The notes: generated by a model not told the origin, from the sequence alone. 64,000 nucleotides of DNA from Xanthobacter tagetidis (GCF_003667445.1 NZ_RCTF01000001.1:372001-436000); one strand, 5' to 3'. Positions 9,248 through 19,949 are shown, counted from the stretch's first letter. A program made the numbers and translations.

Positions 9248-10420
9248 TCAGGCCACTTGCGCAACCGCCGCCGCCGCGCGTTCGGCGCCGACGATGGTGC
9301 CGCCCCCCAGAAGGCGGGCGGCGCCTGCACCCTGATCGTAAAGCACGCAAGCCTGCCCGGGGGCAACGCCCTCTTCGCCTACCGCCAATTCCACGACCGG
9401 CGCGCCGTCCGCCCAAGCGAGGTGCGCGGGTACGGGCGGGCGGGTGGAGCGCACCTTGACATGCACCTCTTGGCCCGCCGCGCAGGCGTCCTCGAAGGGC
9501 CCGTCGCCGAGCCAGTTCACGTCCGCGATGCGCACCGTGCGCACGGCGAGCGCCGCGCGCGGGCCCACCTTCACCTGGCGCTGGACGGCATCGATGCCCA
9601 CCACATAGAGCGGATCGGGGCTGGCGATGCCAAGGCCCTTCCTCTGGCCGATGGTGTAGTGCATGACGCCGCGGTGGCGGCCGAGCACCCGCCCGTCGAG
9701 ATGCACGATGTCGCCCGCCTCGGCCGCCTCGGGCCGCAGCCGCTCCACCACCTGGGTATAGTCGCCGCCGGGCACGAAGCAGATGTCCTGGCTGTCCGGC
9801 TTGTCGGCAACGTCGAGGCCGAACTCGGCCGCGAGCGCGCGCACCTGCGGCTTGGTGAGCCCGCCGAGCGGAAAGCGCAGCCGGGCGAGCTGCGCCGCAG
9901 TGGTGGCATAGAGGAAATAGCTCTGGTCGCGGCCTTCTTCGGCCGCGCGGAACAAGGCGCGCCCGCCGTCCGGCAGCGCCGCGCTCCGCACATAGTGGCC
10001 GGTGGCGAGCACCGATGCGCCCAATTCGCCGGCGGTGGCCAGGAGGTCGCGGAACTTCACCGTGCGGTTGCAGTCGACGCAGGGGATGGGCGTCGCGCCG
10101 GAGGCGTAGCTCGCCGCGAACCGGTCGATCACCTCTTCCTTGAACCGGCTCTCATAGTCGAGCACGTAATGGGGAATGCCGAGCCGGCGCGCCACTTCGC
10201 TCGCGTCGTAGATGTCCTGCCCGGCGCAGCAGGCCCCGGCGCGATGGATCGCCGCGCCATGGTCGTAGAGCTGGAGCGTGACACCCACCACGTCGTACCC
10301 GGCGCGGGCCAACAGCGCCGCCACCACGGACGAATCCACGCCGCCCGACATGGCCACCACCACGCGCGTCGAAGCGGGATCGCCGTCGATGTCGAGGAAG
10401 GGCAGGTCGGTCACGGGCAT
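9248..10420 (-). CDS. mnmA: tRNA-specific 2-thiouridylase MnmA
   Basis: Adds sulfur to the wobble uridine of tRNAs for Lys, Glu and Gln. The protein carries the PP-loop motif SGGVDSS near residue 23, the first catalytic cysteine region ([10 protein letters not shown]), the FYLYATT-like segment (QSYFLYAT) and the second cysteine in [10 protein letters not shown] chose the ATG at 10420 (390 residues); the frame remains open to 10648, but those 76 residues have no family similarity and run into the upstream region of the divergent ETF oxidoreductase gene. Confidence 0.95.
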   Translation of the reverse strand: MPVTDLPFLDIDGDPASTRVVVAMSGGVDSSVVAALLARAGYDVVGVTLQLYDHGAAIHRAGACCAGQDIYDASEVARRLGIPHYVLDYESRFKEEVIDRFAASYASGATPIPCVDCNRTVKFRDLLATAGELGASVLATGHYVRSAALPDGGRALFRAAEEGRDQSYFLYATTAAQLARLRFPLGGLTKPQVRALAAEFGLDVADKPDSQDICFVPGGDYTQVVERLRPEAAEAGDIVHLDGRVLGRHRGVMHYTIGQRKGLGIASPDPLYVVGIDAVQRQVKVGPRAALAVRTVRIADVNWLGDGPFEDACAAGQEVHVKVRSTRPPVPAHLAWADGAPVVELAVGEEGVAPGQACVLYDQGAGAARLLGGGTIVGAERAAAAVAQVA

Positions 10421-10613
10421 GGGCCGGGCAATGGGACGGGAAAAGCGGGAGCCCCCATCATATAGGGTGCGCCAGGGCCGGCGCAATTCTTCGCCAGCGA
10501 GACGGGACGATGCCCCGCCATTGCCGCGCTGCGGCAACTGCCGAATTGTCATCGCGCCGCAACCGTGGAAGAACTCCAGGGAAAGCACGATGACGCATAG
10601 GGGAGCCTGAGGG

Positions 10614-12290
10614 ATGAGCGAGGCCGAGCTGCCGGAACGCGAGGGCATGGATTACGACGTGGTGGTGGTGGGCGCCGGGCCCGCCGGCCTCGCCACGGCC
10701 ATCCGCCTGAAGCAGCTCGCCGCCGAGCGCGGAACCGACATCTCCGTGGTGGTGGTGGAAAAGGGCTCGGAGGTGGGCGCCCACATCCTTTCCGGCGCCG
10801 TGATCGACCCCGTCGGCCTCGATGCGCTGCTGCCCGGCTGGCGCACCGAGGCGGATGCGCCGGTCTCGGTCCAGGTCACCGACGACCGCTTCTATTTCCT
10901 CGGCCCGGCCGGCGGCATCCGCCTGCCCAATTTCGCCATGCCGCCGCTGATGAACAATCACGGCAACTATATCGGCTCGCTCGGCAACGTCTGCCGCTTC
11001 CTGGCGCAGAAGGCCGAGGCGCTGGGCGTGGAAATCTATCCGGGCTTCGCCGCCGACGAGATCCTCTATGACGGCAACGGCGCGGTGACCGGCATCGCCA
11101 CCGGCGACATGGGCGTGGACAAGACCGGGGCGCAGAAGGCCGAATTCACCCGCGGCATGGAACTGCGCGGGCGCTACACCGTGTTTGCCGAGGGCGCGCG
11201 CGGCCACCTCACCAAGCAGCTGATCGCCAAGTTCGACCTCGACCGTGACGCCGAGCCGCCGAAGTTCGGCATCGGCCTCAAGGAGCTGTGGAAGGTCCGG
11301 CCGGAGAAGCACAAGCCCGGCCTGGTCCAGCACGCCTTCGGCTGGCCGCTCGACGGCAAGACCGGCGGCGGCGCCTTCCTCTACCACATGGAGGACGAGC
11401 AGGTGGCGGTGGGCTACGTGGTCCACCTCAACTATGAGAACCCGTATCTCTCGCCGTTCGACGAGTTCCAGCGCTTCAAGACCCACCCGTTCTTCCGCGA
11501 CACCTTCGAGGGCGGCAAGCGCATCTCCTACGGCGCGCGTGCCATCACCGAGGGCGGCTTTCAGAGCGTGCCGCGCCTCTCCTTCCCCGGCGGCCTGCTG
11601 GTGGGATGCGCGGCCGGCTTCGTGAACGTGCCGCGCATCAAGGGCAGCCACAACGCCGTGCTCTCCGGCATGCTCGCCGCCGAGCACCTGGTGGAAGCGC
11701 TCGCCGGCGGCCGCGGCGCCGACGAGCTTGCGAGCTACGAGGAGGCCTGGCGCGGCTCGGCGGTGGGCCAGGACCTGAAGCGGGTGCGCAACGTGAAGCC
11801 GCTGTGGTCGCGCTTCGGGACCTTCCTCGGCATCCCGCTCGGCGCGCTCGACATGTGGACCAACACGCTGTTCGGCGCTTCGCTGTTCGGCACGCTCAAG
11901 CACGGCAAGACCGATGCGGCCTCGCTCAAGCCCGCCTCGCGCTTCAAGCCCATCGTCTATCCCAAGCCCGACGGCGTGCTGACCTTCGACAAGCTCTCCT
12001 CGGTGTTCATTTCCAACACCAACCACGAGGAGGACCAGCAGGTGCACCTCGTGGTGAAGGACATGGCGCTGCAGAAGGCCTCCGAGCACGACGTGTTCGC
12101 CGGTCCGTCCAACCGCTACTGCCCGGCCGGCGTCTATGAATGGGTGGAGGAAGGCGCCGACGCGCCGCGCTTCCAGATCAACGCGCAGAACTGCGTGCAC
12201 TGCAAGACCTGCGACATCAAGGACCCGAACCAGAATATCACCTGGACCGCCCCGGAGGGCGGAGGCGGCCCGAACTACCCCAACATGTGA
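10614..12290 (+). CDS. Electron transfer flavoprotein-ubiquinone oxidoreductase
   Basis: Membrane-associated flavoprotein passing electrons from ETF (fatty acid, amino acid and C1 dehydrogenases) to ubiquinone. The 558-residue protein starts with an FAD dinucleotide motif [15 protein letters not shown] (about residues 14-28), contains the GxHxLSGAVI segment and ends with ferredoxin-like cysteines ([13 protein letters not shown]) for a 4Fe-4S cluster. Length and domain order match the family. It is transcribed divergently from mnmA across 193 bases and is not accompanied by etfAB in this window. Confidence 0.95.
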   Translation: MSEAELPEREGMDYDVVVVGAGPAGLATAIRLKQLAAERGTDISVVVVEKGSEVGAHILSGAVIDPVGLDALLPGWRTEADAPVSVQVTDDRFYFLGPAGGIRLPNFAMPPLMNNHGNYIGSLGNVCRFLAQKAEALGVEIYPGFAADEILYDGNGAVTGIATGDMGVDKTGAQKAEFTRGMELRGRYTVFAEGARGHLTKQLIAKFDLDRDAEPPKFGIGLKELWKVRPEKHKPGLVQHAFGWPLDGKTGGGAFLYHMEDEQVAVGYVVHLNYENPYLSPFDEFQRFKTHPFFRDTFEGGKRISYGARAITEGGFQSVPRLSFPGGLLVGCAAGFVNVPRIKGSHNAVLSGMLAAEHLVEALAGGRGADELASYEEAWRGSAVGQDLKRVRNVKPLWSRFGTFLGIPLGALDMWTNTLFGASLFGTLKHGKTDAASLKPASRFKPIVYPKPDGVLTFDKLSSVFISNTNHEEDQQVHLVVKDMALQKASEHDVFAGPSNRYCPAGVYEWVEEGADAPRFQINAQNCVHCKTCDIKDPNQNITWTAPEGGGGPNYPNM

Positions 12291-12428
12291 GCCGGATCGC
12301 GCCCCCAGCCGCCGGCTCGCGGGGATAACGGCGCGGCGCCGATTGCGCTTGCGGCGTCCCGCAGTGCATCGTGGGGCTGCCCACAATCCGGCGCCCTTGG
12401 ATGGTGATCCCGGCACGTTAATCGCACG

Positions 12429-12537
12429 GTCATCCCCGGCTTGCCCGGGGGATCCACCTCACGGCCGGGTCTGCGTCTGCTTGCGGGCACGCGGAGCAAG
12501 CCTCCGGGTGGATGCCTTGGACAAGCCGGGGCATGAC
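12429..12537. repeat. Intergenic palindromic repeat element, copy 1
   Basis: A composite palindrome: a left hairpin arm (12429-12458, beginning GTCATCCCCGG) and a right arm (12507-12537, ending CCGGGGCATGAC) complement each other, and each arm folds on itself around CTTG or CAAG. Related copies lie at 18162-18275, 29618-29710 and 63520-63634, with a half copy at 18335-18367. It fills most of the etfQO-fhs gap (12291-12573). Confidence 0.8.
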
Positions 12538-12573
12538 GGTTTCAACAATCAAGGCGCCACAAGGTCCTGCCGC

Positions 12574-14271
12574 ATGCATCAGCGAACCGCCCGCCCGATC
12601 GATCCCAACTCGGATGCCGCCATCGCCGGCCGCGTCGCGCCGCTGCCGATCGAGCAGGTGGCTGCCAAGCTCGCCATCCCGCCCGAGGCGCTCTACCGCT
12701 ACGGGCCGCACAAGGGCAAGCTGGGGCTGGATTTCGTCGGCTCGCTGGCGACCCGGCCGCGCGGCAAGCTGATCCTCGTCACCGCCATCAGTCCGACCCC
12801 GGCGGGCGAGGGCAAGACCACCACCACCATCGGCCTCGGCGACGCGCTGGCGCGGCTCGGGCGCAAGGCCGCCATCTGCCTGCGCGAGCCCTCGCTCGGG
12901 CCGGTGTTCGGCGCCAAGGGCGGCGCCACCGGCGGCGGCCACGCCCAGATCATCCCCATGCAGGACATCAACCTGCACTTCACCGGCGACCTGCACGCCA
13001 TCTCGGCCGCGCACAACCTGCTCTCGGCGCTGATCGACAATCACGTCTACTGGGGCAATGCGCTGGAGATCGACACGCGGCGCATCGCCTGGCGGCGCGT
13101 GATGGACCTCAACGACCGCGCGCTACGGCACATCACGGTCGGCCTTGGCGGGCCGGCCAACGGCTTTCCCCGTGAGGACGGCTTCGACATCACGGTGGCG
13201 AGCGAGGTGATGGCCATCTTCTGCCTCGCCGAGAGCCTTGCCGACCTGGAGGCCCGGCTCTCGCGCATGGTGGTGGCGCAGACCCGCGCGCGCCGGCTCA
13301 TCCGCGCCGAGCAGCTGGAGGGGGTCGGCTCCATGGTGGCGCTGCTGCGCGACGCCTTCCAGCCCAACATCGTCCAGACCATGGAGGGCACGCCGGCGCT
13401 CGTCCACGGCGGCCCGTTCGCCAACATCGCCCATGGCTGCAACTCGGTGATCGCGACGAAGAGCGCCCTCGCGCTCGCCGACTTCGTGGTGACGGAGGCC
13501 GGCTTCGGCGCCGATCTCGGGGCGGAGAAGTTCCTCGACATCAAGTGCCGGCAGGCGGGGCTTGAGCCGGCCGCAGCCGTGGTGGTCGCCACCGTCCGGG
13601 CGCTGAAGATGCACGGCGGCGTGCCGCTCAAGGAGCTGGGCACGCCGAACCCGGAGGCCGTGGCGCTGGGCGCCGGAAACCTCAAGCGCCACGTGGAAAA
13701 CCTGCGCAAGTTCGGCGTGCCGGTGGTGGTGGCGCTCAACCGCTTCACCTCCGACACCGAGGCCGAGCGCGCGGCGGTGGCCGAGGCGGTGGCGCCGCTG
13801 GGCGTCAACGTCCACGACTGCTCGCACTGGGCAAACGGCGGCGCCGGCGCCGAAGGGCTGGCGCGCGAGGTGGAGGCGCTCGCAGTGACGCCCTCTTCCT
13901 TCCGCTTGCTCTATCCCGACGCGGCACCGCTTGCCGCCAAGATCGAGACCGTGGCACGGGAGATCTACCGCGCGGCGCGGGTGGAGTTCGCGCCCACCGC
14001 GCGGGCGAAGCTCGCCGAGTTCGAGGCGCAGGGCTTCGGCGCGCTGCCGGTGTGCATGGCGAAGACGCAGTATTCCTTCTCCGCCGACCCCTCTTTGCGC
14101 AACGCGCCGGTGGATCACGTGCTGCCGGTGCGCGAGGTGCGGCTCTCCGCCGGCGCGGGCTTCGTGGTGGCGCTGGCGGGCGACATCATGACCATGCCGG
14201 GCCTGCCCTCGAAGCCCGCCGCCCACGACATCTTCGTCACCCCCGACGGCATCATCGCCGGCCTGAGCTGA
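12574..14271 (+). CDS. fhs: Formate-tetrahydrofolate ligase
   Basis: ATP-dependent activation of formate to 10-formyl-THF, feeding C1 units into purines, methionine or serine. The protein has the P-loop-type segment [14 protein letters not shown] (about residues 68-81) and the family segments [19 protein letters not shown] and [14 protein letters not shown], and ends [18 protein letters not shown] start at ATG 12574 (565 residues, normal for the family). The in-frame upstream extension crosses the palindromic repeat and is not real. No SD is obvious. It suggests use of formate or other C1 compounds. Confidence 0.95.
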   Translation: MHQRTARPIDPNSDAAIAGRVAPLPIEQVAAKLAIPPEALYRYGPHKGKLGLDFVGSLATRPRGKLILVTAISPTPAGEGKTTTTIGLGDALARLGRKAAICLREPSLGPVFGAKGGATGGGHAQIIPMQDINLHFTGDLHAISAAHNLLSALIDNHVYWGNALEIDTRRIAWRRVMDLNDRALRHITVGLGGPANGFPREDGFDITVASEVMAIFCLAESLADLEARLSRMVVAQTRARRLIRAEQLEGVGSMVALLRDAFQPNIVQTMEGTPALVHGGPFANIAHGCNSVIATKSALALADFVVTEAGFGADLGAEKFLDIKCRQAGLEPAAAVVVATVRALKMHGGVPLKELGTPNPEAVALGAGNLKRHVENLRKFGVPVVVALNRFTSDTEAERAAVAEAVAPLGVNVHDCSHWANGGAGAEGLAREVEALAVTPSSFRLLYPDAAPLAAKIETVAREIYRAARVEFAPTARAKLAEFEAQGFGALPVCMAKTQYSFSADPSLRNAPVDHVLPVREVRLSAGAGFVVALAGDIMTMPGLPSKPAAHDIFVTPDGIIAGLS

Positions 14272-14346
14272 CCGGTTCGAAAGGGCGGCCCCCTCCCCGC
14301 CCGGGAACCTCCGGACCCGAGCGAGGGGGCGGCGCCGGTGCGTGCC

Positions 14347-14700
14347 CTATAGCTCGACCTTGGCCTCGAAGCCGCCGAAGATCATGCGCCGGCCGTCGAA
14401 CGGCATCTCCTCCATGGACGCCTTGATGCGCGCGTCTGCCATCACCTTCTCCATCACCGCGTCGCGATGGGCGCGGTCGGCATAGACGATCCAGGAGAAC
14501 ACCACCGTCTCGTCCGGCGTCGCCTGGACGGCGCGGGGGAACGAGGTCACCTCGCCATAGGGCACGTCCTCGCCGACGCATTCCACGAAGGCGAGCGCAC
14601 CGTAGCTCTTCCAGATCTCACCGGCGGTGCGGGCGAAATCGAGATAGGCGCCGATCTTGTCCTTGGGCACCGGAACGACGAAGCCATCCACATACGACAT
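14347..14700 (-). CDS. DUF1428 family protein
   Basis: A 117-residue protein starting MSYVDGFVVPVPK and containing the family segments YGALAFVECVGED and DETVVFSWIVY, typical of the DUF1428 group, a ferredoxin-like alpha/beta barrel fold of unknown function sometimes placed with antibiotic-monooxygenase-like domains. GGGAG precedes the ATG at 14700. It is convergent with fhs (75-base gap), and its upstream gap of 249 bases is shared with the divergent penicillin-binding protein gene. The role is unknown. Confidence 0.85.
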   Translation of the reverse strand: MSYVDGFVVPVPKDKIGAYLDFARTAGEIWKSYGALAFVECVGEDVPYGEVTSFPRAVQATPDETVVFSWIVYADRAHRDAVMEKVMADARIKASMEEMPFDGRRMIFGGFEAKVEL

Positions 14701-14949
14701 GCGCGTGCTCCCTTGTTGCGCGCATTCCCTGGTGTGGCGGGTGCGCGTGCAGCAAGGACGCGCGCGGCGGTGCCGACCCGACACGCCCGGCGAAGGAATC
14801 CCCGCCCCGGCTTAACCCGGCCTTATGCGGCCGTGGCCGATGCTGCCGTAGGGGCGCCCGGTTCGCGCTCTCACGGCTCCTCACTTTCCGCCCATTTGGG
14901 TGGTGCAAGAGCGGGGACGGCGCGGCGCGACGGAGCAGAGGTCCCATCG

Positions 14950-17229
14950 ATGGCGAAAGGCGGGCATGGCGGAGATGGGATGCGGCGCGAGCCGGTGCTG
15001 GGGCGCGCCAGCGCCGCCGGGCCGGGCGGCCTCGACATCCGCCTCGATCCCCGCGACCGCCCCGGCGCCGCGACCCGCACGCCGAAAAGCGCGCCCAAGA
15101 GCACCCCTAAGAGCACCCCTAAGAGCACGCTGAACCCCGACCGCATCGCGGACGATCCGCCGCGCGCGCCGAAGCGCAAGCCGCCCGAGGAGCCGAAGCC
15201 GCGCGCGGCCGCACGCAGCGCCGCCCGCAAGCCGGATCGCCGGTCCGGCCGGCGGCGCACGCCGCTCGCCTGGCGGCTGTTCAAATGGGGCGCGCTGCTC
15301 GGGCTGTGGGCGCTGATCGCGGTGGGCGGCCTCGTGGCCTTCGAGGCCTCCAAGCTCCCGCCCATGCACACATTGATGGTGCCGAAGCGTCCGCCCACCG
15401 TCACCGTCCTCGCCGCCGACGGCAAGACACTGGCGACGCGCGGGGACATGGGCGGCGTGGCGGTGCCGATCCGCGAACTGCCGCCCTTCCTGCCCAAGGC
15501 GTTCGTCGCCATCGAGGACCAGCGCTTCTACAGCCATTTCGGCCTCGATCCGGAAGGCCTCGCCCGCGCGCTCGTCACCAACGTCACCTCGCGGCGGCTG
15601 CGCCAGGGCGGCTCGACGCTGACCCAGCAGCTCGCCAAGAACCTGTTTCTGACCCAGGAGCGCACCGCCTCGCGCAAGATCCAGGAACTGGTTCTGGCGC
15701 TCTGGCTGGAGGCGAAGTTCTCGAAGGACGAGATTCTCGACCTCTATCTCAACCGGGTCTATTTCGGCGCCGGCGCTTATGGGGTGGAGGCGGCGGCGCA
15801 GCGCTATTTCGGCAAGTCCGCGCGCCAGGTGACGCTGGCCGAGGCGGCCATGCTGGCCGGGCTCGTCAACTCGCCCTCGCGCCTCGCGCCCACGCGCAAC
15901 CTCAAGGGCGCCCAGACCCGCGCCGCTCTGGTGCTCGGCGCCATGCGCGACCAGGGCCTGATCTCCAAGGACATGGCCCAGGCCGCGCTCGCCCGTCCCG
16001 CCCAGCTCGCACGCCCCTCGGCGCCGGGCTCCAGCGGCTATGTGGCCGACTATGTGATGGACCAGCTCGAATCCTTCACCGGCGACGTGGTCGGCGACGT
16101 GACCGTGCGCACCACCATCGACCCGGCGCTGCAGCAGGCGGCGGAGCGCTCCCTGGAAGACACGCTGGCGAAGTCGGGCACGAAATTCGGCGTCGGCCAG
16201 GGGGCGCTGGTCAGCCTGGACACGGACGGGGCGGTGAAGGCGCTGGTGGGCGGGCGCTCCTATGAGGACAGCCAGTTCAACCGCGCGGTGACGGCGAAGC
16301 GGCAGCCGGGCTCGGCGTTCAAGCCCTTCATCTATCTCACCGCGCTGGAGCACGGCCTGAGCCCCGACACGGTGCGCGACGACGCGCCGCTCCAGCTCAA
16401 GGGCTGGCGGCCGGAGAATTCCACCCACGACTATCGCGGCCCGGTGACGCTGGAGACCGCGCTCGCGCTCTCGCTCAACACCGTCTCGGTGCGGCTCGCG
16501 CTGGAAGTGGGGCCGAAGGCGGTGGTTCAGACCGCGCACCGGCTCGGCATCACCTCCAACCTCGAACCCAACCCCTCGATCGCGCTCGGCACCTCCGAGG
16601 TGTCGGTGCTGGAGCTGGCGGGTGCCTATGTCCCGTTCGCGAACGGCGGCATCGGCGTCATCCCGCACGTGATCGACGAGGTGCGCGGCGCCGACGGCAA
16701 GGTCATCTACCGCCGCGCCGCCTCCGGTCCGGGCCGGGTGCTCGACCCGGCCTATGCCGCGATGATGAACCGCATGCTGATCCAGACCCTGGTGATGGGC
16801 ACGGCGCGCCGCGCCGATCTGCCGGGCTGGGAGGCGGCGGGCAAGACCGGCACCTCGCAGGATTACCGCGACGCCTGGTTCGTCGGCTACACGGCGCGCT
16901 ACGTGACCGCCGTTTGGCTCGGCAACGACGACGCATCGCCCACCAAGAAGGCCTCCGGCGCCAACCTGCCGGTGGAGATCTGGAGCCGCTACATGAAAGG
17001 CGCGCACCAGAACGTGCCGGTGGCCGAGCTGCCGGGCGGGCTGCGCTCGGCCGGCTTCGGCAGCATCGGCTACGGGCAGCCGGGCGTCAGCCTCCTGCCG
17101 CCGGAGGGCCTGCCCGACGACCGGCCTCCCGCCGTGGTCGGCCAGATGCCGCAGCGCCAGGCGGCGCAGGAGCCCATGACGCTGGACCGCTGGTTCGTGG
17201 AGACGTTTCTCGGCGGCGGACGGCGCTGA
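14950..17229 (+). CDS. Class A penicillin-binding protein (glycosyltransferase plus transpeptidase)
   Basis: A bifunctional peptidoglycan synthase of 759 residues. A basic, low-complexity cytoplasmic N-terminus (about 1-108, with a KS(A/T)P tandem repeat near 46-61) is followed by one membrane anchor (about 112-132) and a GT51 domain with [24 protein letters not shown] and [13 protein letters not shown]. The transpeptidase domain shows the active-site SxxK (SAFK), SLN and KTGTS motifs. It belongs to the PBP1A-like group; which class member cannot be decided. I chose ATG 14950; the frame stays open further upstream as a shadow of the opposite DUF1428 gene. Confidence 0.9.
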   Translation: MAKGGHGGDGMRREPVLGRASAAGPGGLDIRLDPRDRPGAATRTPKSAPKSTPKSTPKSTLNPDRIADDPPRAPKRKPPEEPKPRAAARSAARKPDRRSGRRRTPLAWRLFKWGALLGLWALIAVGGLVAFEASKLPPMHTLMVPKRPPTVTVLAADGKTLATRGDMGGVAVPIRELPPFLPKAFVAIEDQRFYSHFGLDPEGLARALVTNVTSRRLRQGGSTLTQQLAKNLFLTQERTASRKIQELVLALWLEAKFSKDEILDLYLNRVYFGAGAYGVEAAAQRYFGKSARQVTLAEAAMLAGLVNSPSRLAPTRNLKGAQTRAALVLGAMRDQGLISKDMAQAALARPAQLARPSAPGSSGYVADYVMDQLESFTGDVVGDVTVRTTIDPALQQAAERSLEDTLAKSGTKFGVGQGALVSLDTDGAVKALVGGRSYEDSQFNRAVTAKRQPGSAFKPFIYLTALEHGLSPDTVRDDAPLQLKGWRPENSTHDYRGPVTLETALALSLNTVSVRLALEVGPKAVVQTAHRLGITSNLEPNPSIALGTSEVSVLELAGAYVPFANGGIGVIPHVIDEVRGADGKVIYRRAASGPGRVLDPAYAAMMNRMLIQTLVMGTARRADLPGWEAAGKTGTSQDYRDAWFVGYTARYVTAVWLGNDDASPTKKASGANLPVEIWSRYMKGAHQNVPVAELPGGLRSAGFGSIGYGQPGVSLLPPEGLPDDRPPAVVGQMPQRQAAQEPMTLDRWFVETFLGGGRR
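15085..15132 (+). repeat. 12-bp tandem repeat inside the penicillin-binding protein gene
   Basis: Four successive 12-base units related to AAGAGCACCCCT, two of them identical (15097-15108, 15109-15120), encode K-S-A/T-P steps in the basic cytoplasmic tail. The region can expand or contract in frame. Confidence 0.75.
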
Positions 17230-17314
17230 CGCGCCTATGGGGGCAGACGGCGCCGGCGCCCCTCAAGGGGACGGCGCGCTTGCGCCGGGCGGCGCGCTCG
17301 GGAATAAGCGGGGC

Positions 17315-18013
17315 ATGAGTTCTCAACCGAAAAGCCCGCCTGCCTCCGCCGCCGCTCCGGACGACGCGGAAGCCGCCGCCGCGACTGCCGCCCTCATCGA
17401 GCAGGGGCGGCTGCTGTTCGCCGCGCCGTGGGACTTCATCTCGGCCGCGCCCACCATCGAGACGCTGCCGCCCATGCAGGGCATGGAGATCGCGCTCGCC
17501 GGGCGGTCCAATGTGGGCAAGTCCTCGCTGGTGAACGCGCTCACCGGCCGCAAGGCGCTGGCGCGCACCTCGGTGACGCCGGGCCGCACGCAGGAGCTGA
17601 TCTTCTTTCGCGCCTCCCCCGAGCTGACGCTCGTGGACATGCCGGGCTACGGCTTCGCCAAGGCCCCGAAGGAGAAGGTGGAGGCCTGGACCCACACCAT
17701 CCGCGCCTATCTGCGCGGGCGGGTGAACCTCGCCCGGGTGTTCGTGCTGATCGATTCCCGCCACGGCATCAAGCCGGTGGACGAGGAGATCCTCGACCTT
17801 CTGGACAAGGCGGCGGTGTCCTACGCCATCGTGCTCACCAAGGCGGACCAGGTGAAGCCCACCGCATTGCCGCACGTGATCGCTGGCGTCGAGGACAAGA
17901 TCAGGAAGCGCCCGGCCGCCTTCCCGGTGGTGTTCCCCACCTCCAGCAATACCGGCGCCGGCCTCGCCGAGCTGCGCGGCGCGGTCGCGCGCCTCATGGC
18001 CGAGCAGGGGTAG
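17315..18013 (+). CDS. engB: Ribosome biogenesis GTP-binding protein EngB (YsxC/YihA)
   Basis: A small cytoplasmic GTPase needed for large ribosomal subunit assembly. The 232-residue protein has an Ala-rich N-terminal tail of about 50 residues, then the G1 motif GRSNVGKSS (about 65-73), the G2 region [10 protein letters not shown]3 DMPGYG, G4 TKAD and G5 TSS. It lies 85 bases downstream of the penicillin-binding protein gene on the same strand. The ATG at 17315 was chosen because the longer frame to 17237 adds Gly/Ala-rich sequence with no similarity. Confidence 0.95.
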   Translation: MSSQPKSPPASAAAPDDAEAAAATAALIEQGRLLFAAPWDFISAAPTIETLPPMQGMEIALAGRSNVGKSSLVNALTGRKALARTSVTPGRTQELIFFRASPELTLVDMPGYGFAKAPKEKVEAWTHTIRAYLRGRVNLARVFVLIDSRHGIKPVDEEILDLLDKAAVSYAIVLTKADQVKPTALPHVIAGVEDKIRKRPAAFPVVFPTSSNTGAGLAELRGAVARLMAEQG

Positions 18014-18035
18014 CAAGGCGGCAGCGCGCCCGGTC

Positions 18036-18096
18036 GCCGGATGGGCCCTCCGGTCAAGCCGGCGGGCGACGGCAGGGAAAGGGGCGACGGTGGGAC
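18036..18096. repeat. Imperfect direct repeat, left copy (pairs with 18387-18449)
   Basis: A segment of about 60 bases with the pattern ATGGGCC...CCGGTCA...GGGCGACG...GGGGCGACG recurs at 18387-18449. The two copies bracket the palindromic elements in the engB downstream gap (18014-18481), which otherwise holds nothing I can call. Confidence 0.5.
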
Positions 18097-18161
18097 GAAG
18101 GACGACGGCCGAGAAGGTATTCGGCGGTGGCAGAACGCTCCGCTGCATCCCCAGAAAGCCG

Positions 18162-18275
18162 CCGTCATGCCCCGGCTCGTCCGGGGGGATCCACGCAGCG
18201 GCCGGGCGGGCGCCCGGTCCTTCGAGCGGCCTGACGCGGCCCGGTGGATGCCCCGGACGAGCCGGGGCATGACGG
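18162..18275. repeat. Intergenic palindromic repeat element, copy 2
   Basis: Left arm 18162-18193 (begins CCGTCATGCCCCGG) and right arm 18245-18275 (ends CCGGGGCATGACGG) are nearly exact reverse complements around a GC-rich centre. It is the closest match in this window to the copies at 29618-29710 and 63520-63634. Confidence 0.8.
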
Positions 18276-18334
18276 TGGTGACACAAGAAACGGGGCGCTG
18301 AAGGAGAGGGAGCCGCACGGCGGACCCCAGGCCG

Positions 18335-18367
18335 CCGTCATGCTCCGACTTGATCGGAGCATCCATG
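18335..18367. repeat. Half copy of the palindromic repeat
   Basis: Contains a perfect 9-bp stem, ATGCTCCGA with TCGGAGCAT around CTTGA, flanked by CCGTC and CCATG. It matches a single arm of the larger element. Confidence 0.65.
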
Positions 18368-18386
18368 CAGCCTGGCAGCGCCAAGC

Positions 18387-18449
18387 CGCCGAATGGGCCT
18401 CCCGGTCAGGCCCGAGGGCGACGCCGGGAATGGGGCGACGATTGGGAAA
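18387..18449. repeat. Imperfect direct repeat, right copy (pairs with 18036-18096)
   Basis: Shares the spacing and most bases of the 18036-18096 segment, including CCGGTCA, GGGCGACG and GGGGCGACG blocks. It lies just after the half palindromic repeat and ends 33 bases before the next gene. Confidence 0.5.
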
Positions 18450-18481
18450 GGCGGTGGAACGGGTGCCGGCAGCGGCCGTGA

Positions 18482-18676
18482 TCAGCGGCGGGCGTGCTGC
18501 TCTTCCTGGATCAGCGCCTCTGTGGCGGCAATGACGCCTTCCAGCTCCGAGATCTTGCGCAGCATGCCGTCGGATGGCAGCGTCGAGCCCTTGGCGGCGG
18601 TCAGGAGAAGATCGCGCTGGGCGGATTTCAGCCGATCGAGAAGGCCGGCCAGATCGGCCTCTGCCTGTTGCGGCAT
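18482..18676 (-). CDS. Small hypothetical protein, 64 residues
   Basis: An unrecognised short protein of mostly helical composition: MPQQAEADLAGLL... with heptad-like Leu spacing (LAGLLDRL, MLRKISELEG, ATEALIQEE), suggesting a small coiled coil or helical hairpin. GGGAG lies about 11 bases before the ATG at 18676. It follows the two-domain cold-shock gene on the same strand after 226 bases, possibly on the same transcript. The longer open frame upstream of the ATG is Arg-rich and unlike a real protein. Function unknown. Confidence 0.6.
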   Translation of the reverse strand: MPQQAEADLAGLLDRLKSAQRDLLLTAAKGSTLPSDGMLRKISELEGVIAATEALIQEEQHARR

Positions 18677-18902
18677 TTGAACGTGAACTCCCGTAAAATG
18701 ACAGAAGCGGACGCAGCCTGCGGCGCGCCCGCCCCGACCTTTCGATGGACGAAGATCACGGCGTGTGCGCCGCGATACAAAGGCCAGCCTTGCGAAGACA
18801 TACCCGGCGAAGGATGTCCGCAAGGCCGGAACAGACGCATCCGCAGCGACCGGCCGGCGCGCCAAGCGTGCCGGCCCAAAGCGCCCTGGATGCGGCGGAT
18901 GC

Positions 18903-19580
18903 TCAGTCGGCGAGTTCGATGCCGCGCGCCTCAGGACCCTTCGGCCCCTGGCCCACCTGCACCACAACGCGCTGGCCCTCGGCGAGATCGCTGAGGCCCG
19001 AGCGGGAGATGACGGTGACGTGCACGAACACGTCCTTGCCGCCGCCTTCCACCGCGATGAAGCCGAACCCCTTATCGGGATTGTACCACTTCACCGTGCC
19101 GACGCGCTCCTCGGTGGGGCCGGTGGCCGCACGCGGGCCGCCGCCGGCGCCGCCCATGCGGGGGGCACCGCCGCCGCCGGGACCGGCGCCGAAGCTGCGG
19201 CGCGGAGGCGCCGCTTCGGCGGTGGAGGTGTCGACCTCGAGCACCTCGGTGACCTGGCGGCCCTTCTGGCCCTGGCCCACGCGAACCGAGAGCTTGGAGC
19301 CGGGAGGCACGCTCTCCTGGCCCGCCGCCTCAAGGGCGCGGGCATGCAGGAACACGTCGCCCGAGCCGTCGGCGAGCTCGACGAAGCCGAAGCCCTTCTC
19401 AGGGTTGAACCACTTCACCGTCGCGTCGATCGGCGGACCGGACGGCATCGGTGCACTGAAGCTGCTGCTCGGCGAAGAGAAGGCGCGGTCCCCACCGCCA
19501 AATCCGCGATCCCGCGGCGGCTGAAAATCGTCATCAAAGCCACGGCGGCGCGGCTCGCGGAAGTCTCGGTTACGGCTCAT
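18903..19580 (-). CDS. Two-domain cold-shock protein
   Basis: A nucleic-acid-binding protein of 225 residues with two cold-shock domains: about 50-118 (ATVKWFNPEKGFGFVE, DVFLHARAL) and about 160-225 (GTVKWYNPDKGFGFI, DVFVHVTVI). Both keep the RNP1-like KGFGF and RNP2-like VFVH/VFLH aromatic motifs. The N-terminus (RNRDFREPRRRGFDDDF) is Arg-rich and disordered, and a Gly/Pro linker joins the domains. Tandem cold-shock proteins are common in Hyphomicrobiales, where they act as RNA chaperones. The leader (19581-19693) can form a long-range stem ending at the SD. Confidence 0.92.
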   Translation of the reverse strand: MSRNRDFREPRRRGFDDDFQPPRDRGFGGGDRAFSSPSSSFSAPMPSGPPIDATVKWFNPEKGFGFVELADGSGDVFLHARALEAAGQESVPPGSKLSVRVGQGQKGRQVTEVLEVDTSTAEAAPPRRSFGAGPGGGGAPRMGGAGGGPRAATGPTEERVGTVKWYNPDKGFGFIAVEGGGKDVFVHVTVISRSGLSDLAEGQRVVVQVGQGPKGPEARGIELAD

Positions 19581-19590
19581 GTGTATTTCC

Positions 19591-19693
19591 GTTGAAGGTC
19601 AGTCGCCAATCCTGGCTAAGGGCCATCCACCACTGCGGGATTAATCTGCGTCCAATTGTGCAGTTTAGATTGCACTTCTCCGGCGACTTCAAC
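19591..19693 (-). promoter_or_regulatory. Structured 5' leader of the cold-shock gene
   Basis: In the minus-strand transcript, GTTGAAG+TCGCC (19693-19682) can pair with GGCGA...CTTCAAC (19607-19591) with one 5-base bulge, enclosing a GTGCA/TGCAC hairpin (19675-19658). The 3' arm ends directly at the GGAAAT ribosome-binding segment, 10 bases before the ATG. This is the arrangement expected of a temperature-responsive or autoregulated cold-shock leader. Confidence 0.5.
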
Positions 19694-19949
19694 GGCGCCT
19701 TCGCGTAACGCTCAAACCCCACCACCCGCTTCTTGCCTCGCAGCCTAATGGACATGGCCGGCTTGCAGTGCCCAAACTCAGCACCCGCGCACTCCGCCGG
19801 CCAAAAACGAGACTAACACAGTTCCGCTTCCTTTTGGTACATGAATGTTCGGCGCTCGCGCGCTGCCCGCATCCTGGAAAGTTTGCCGGCTCATCCCACG
19901 ATTCCGCTCGGCCCCGAACTTCCGAGACCGCTGCGCAAAGAGGCAGCCC

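Noticed and set aside
10458..12416. Antisense frame across the ETF oxidoreductase gene
   Set aside because: Composition (His/Arg/Val/Ala-rich) and lack of domains mark it as a shadow.
15085..15132. 12-bp tandem repeats as a CRISPR-like array
   Set aside because: The units are contiguous, in-frame codons with no spacers and lie inside a coding gene.
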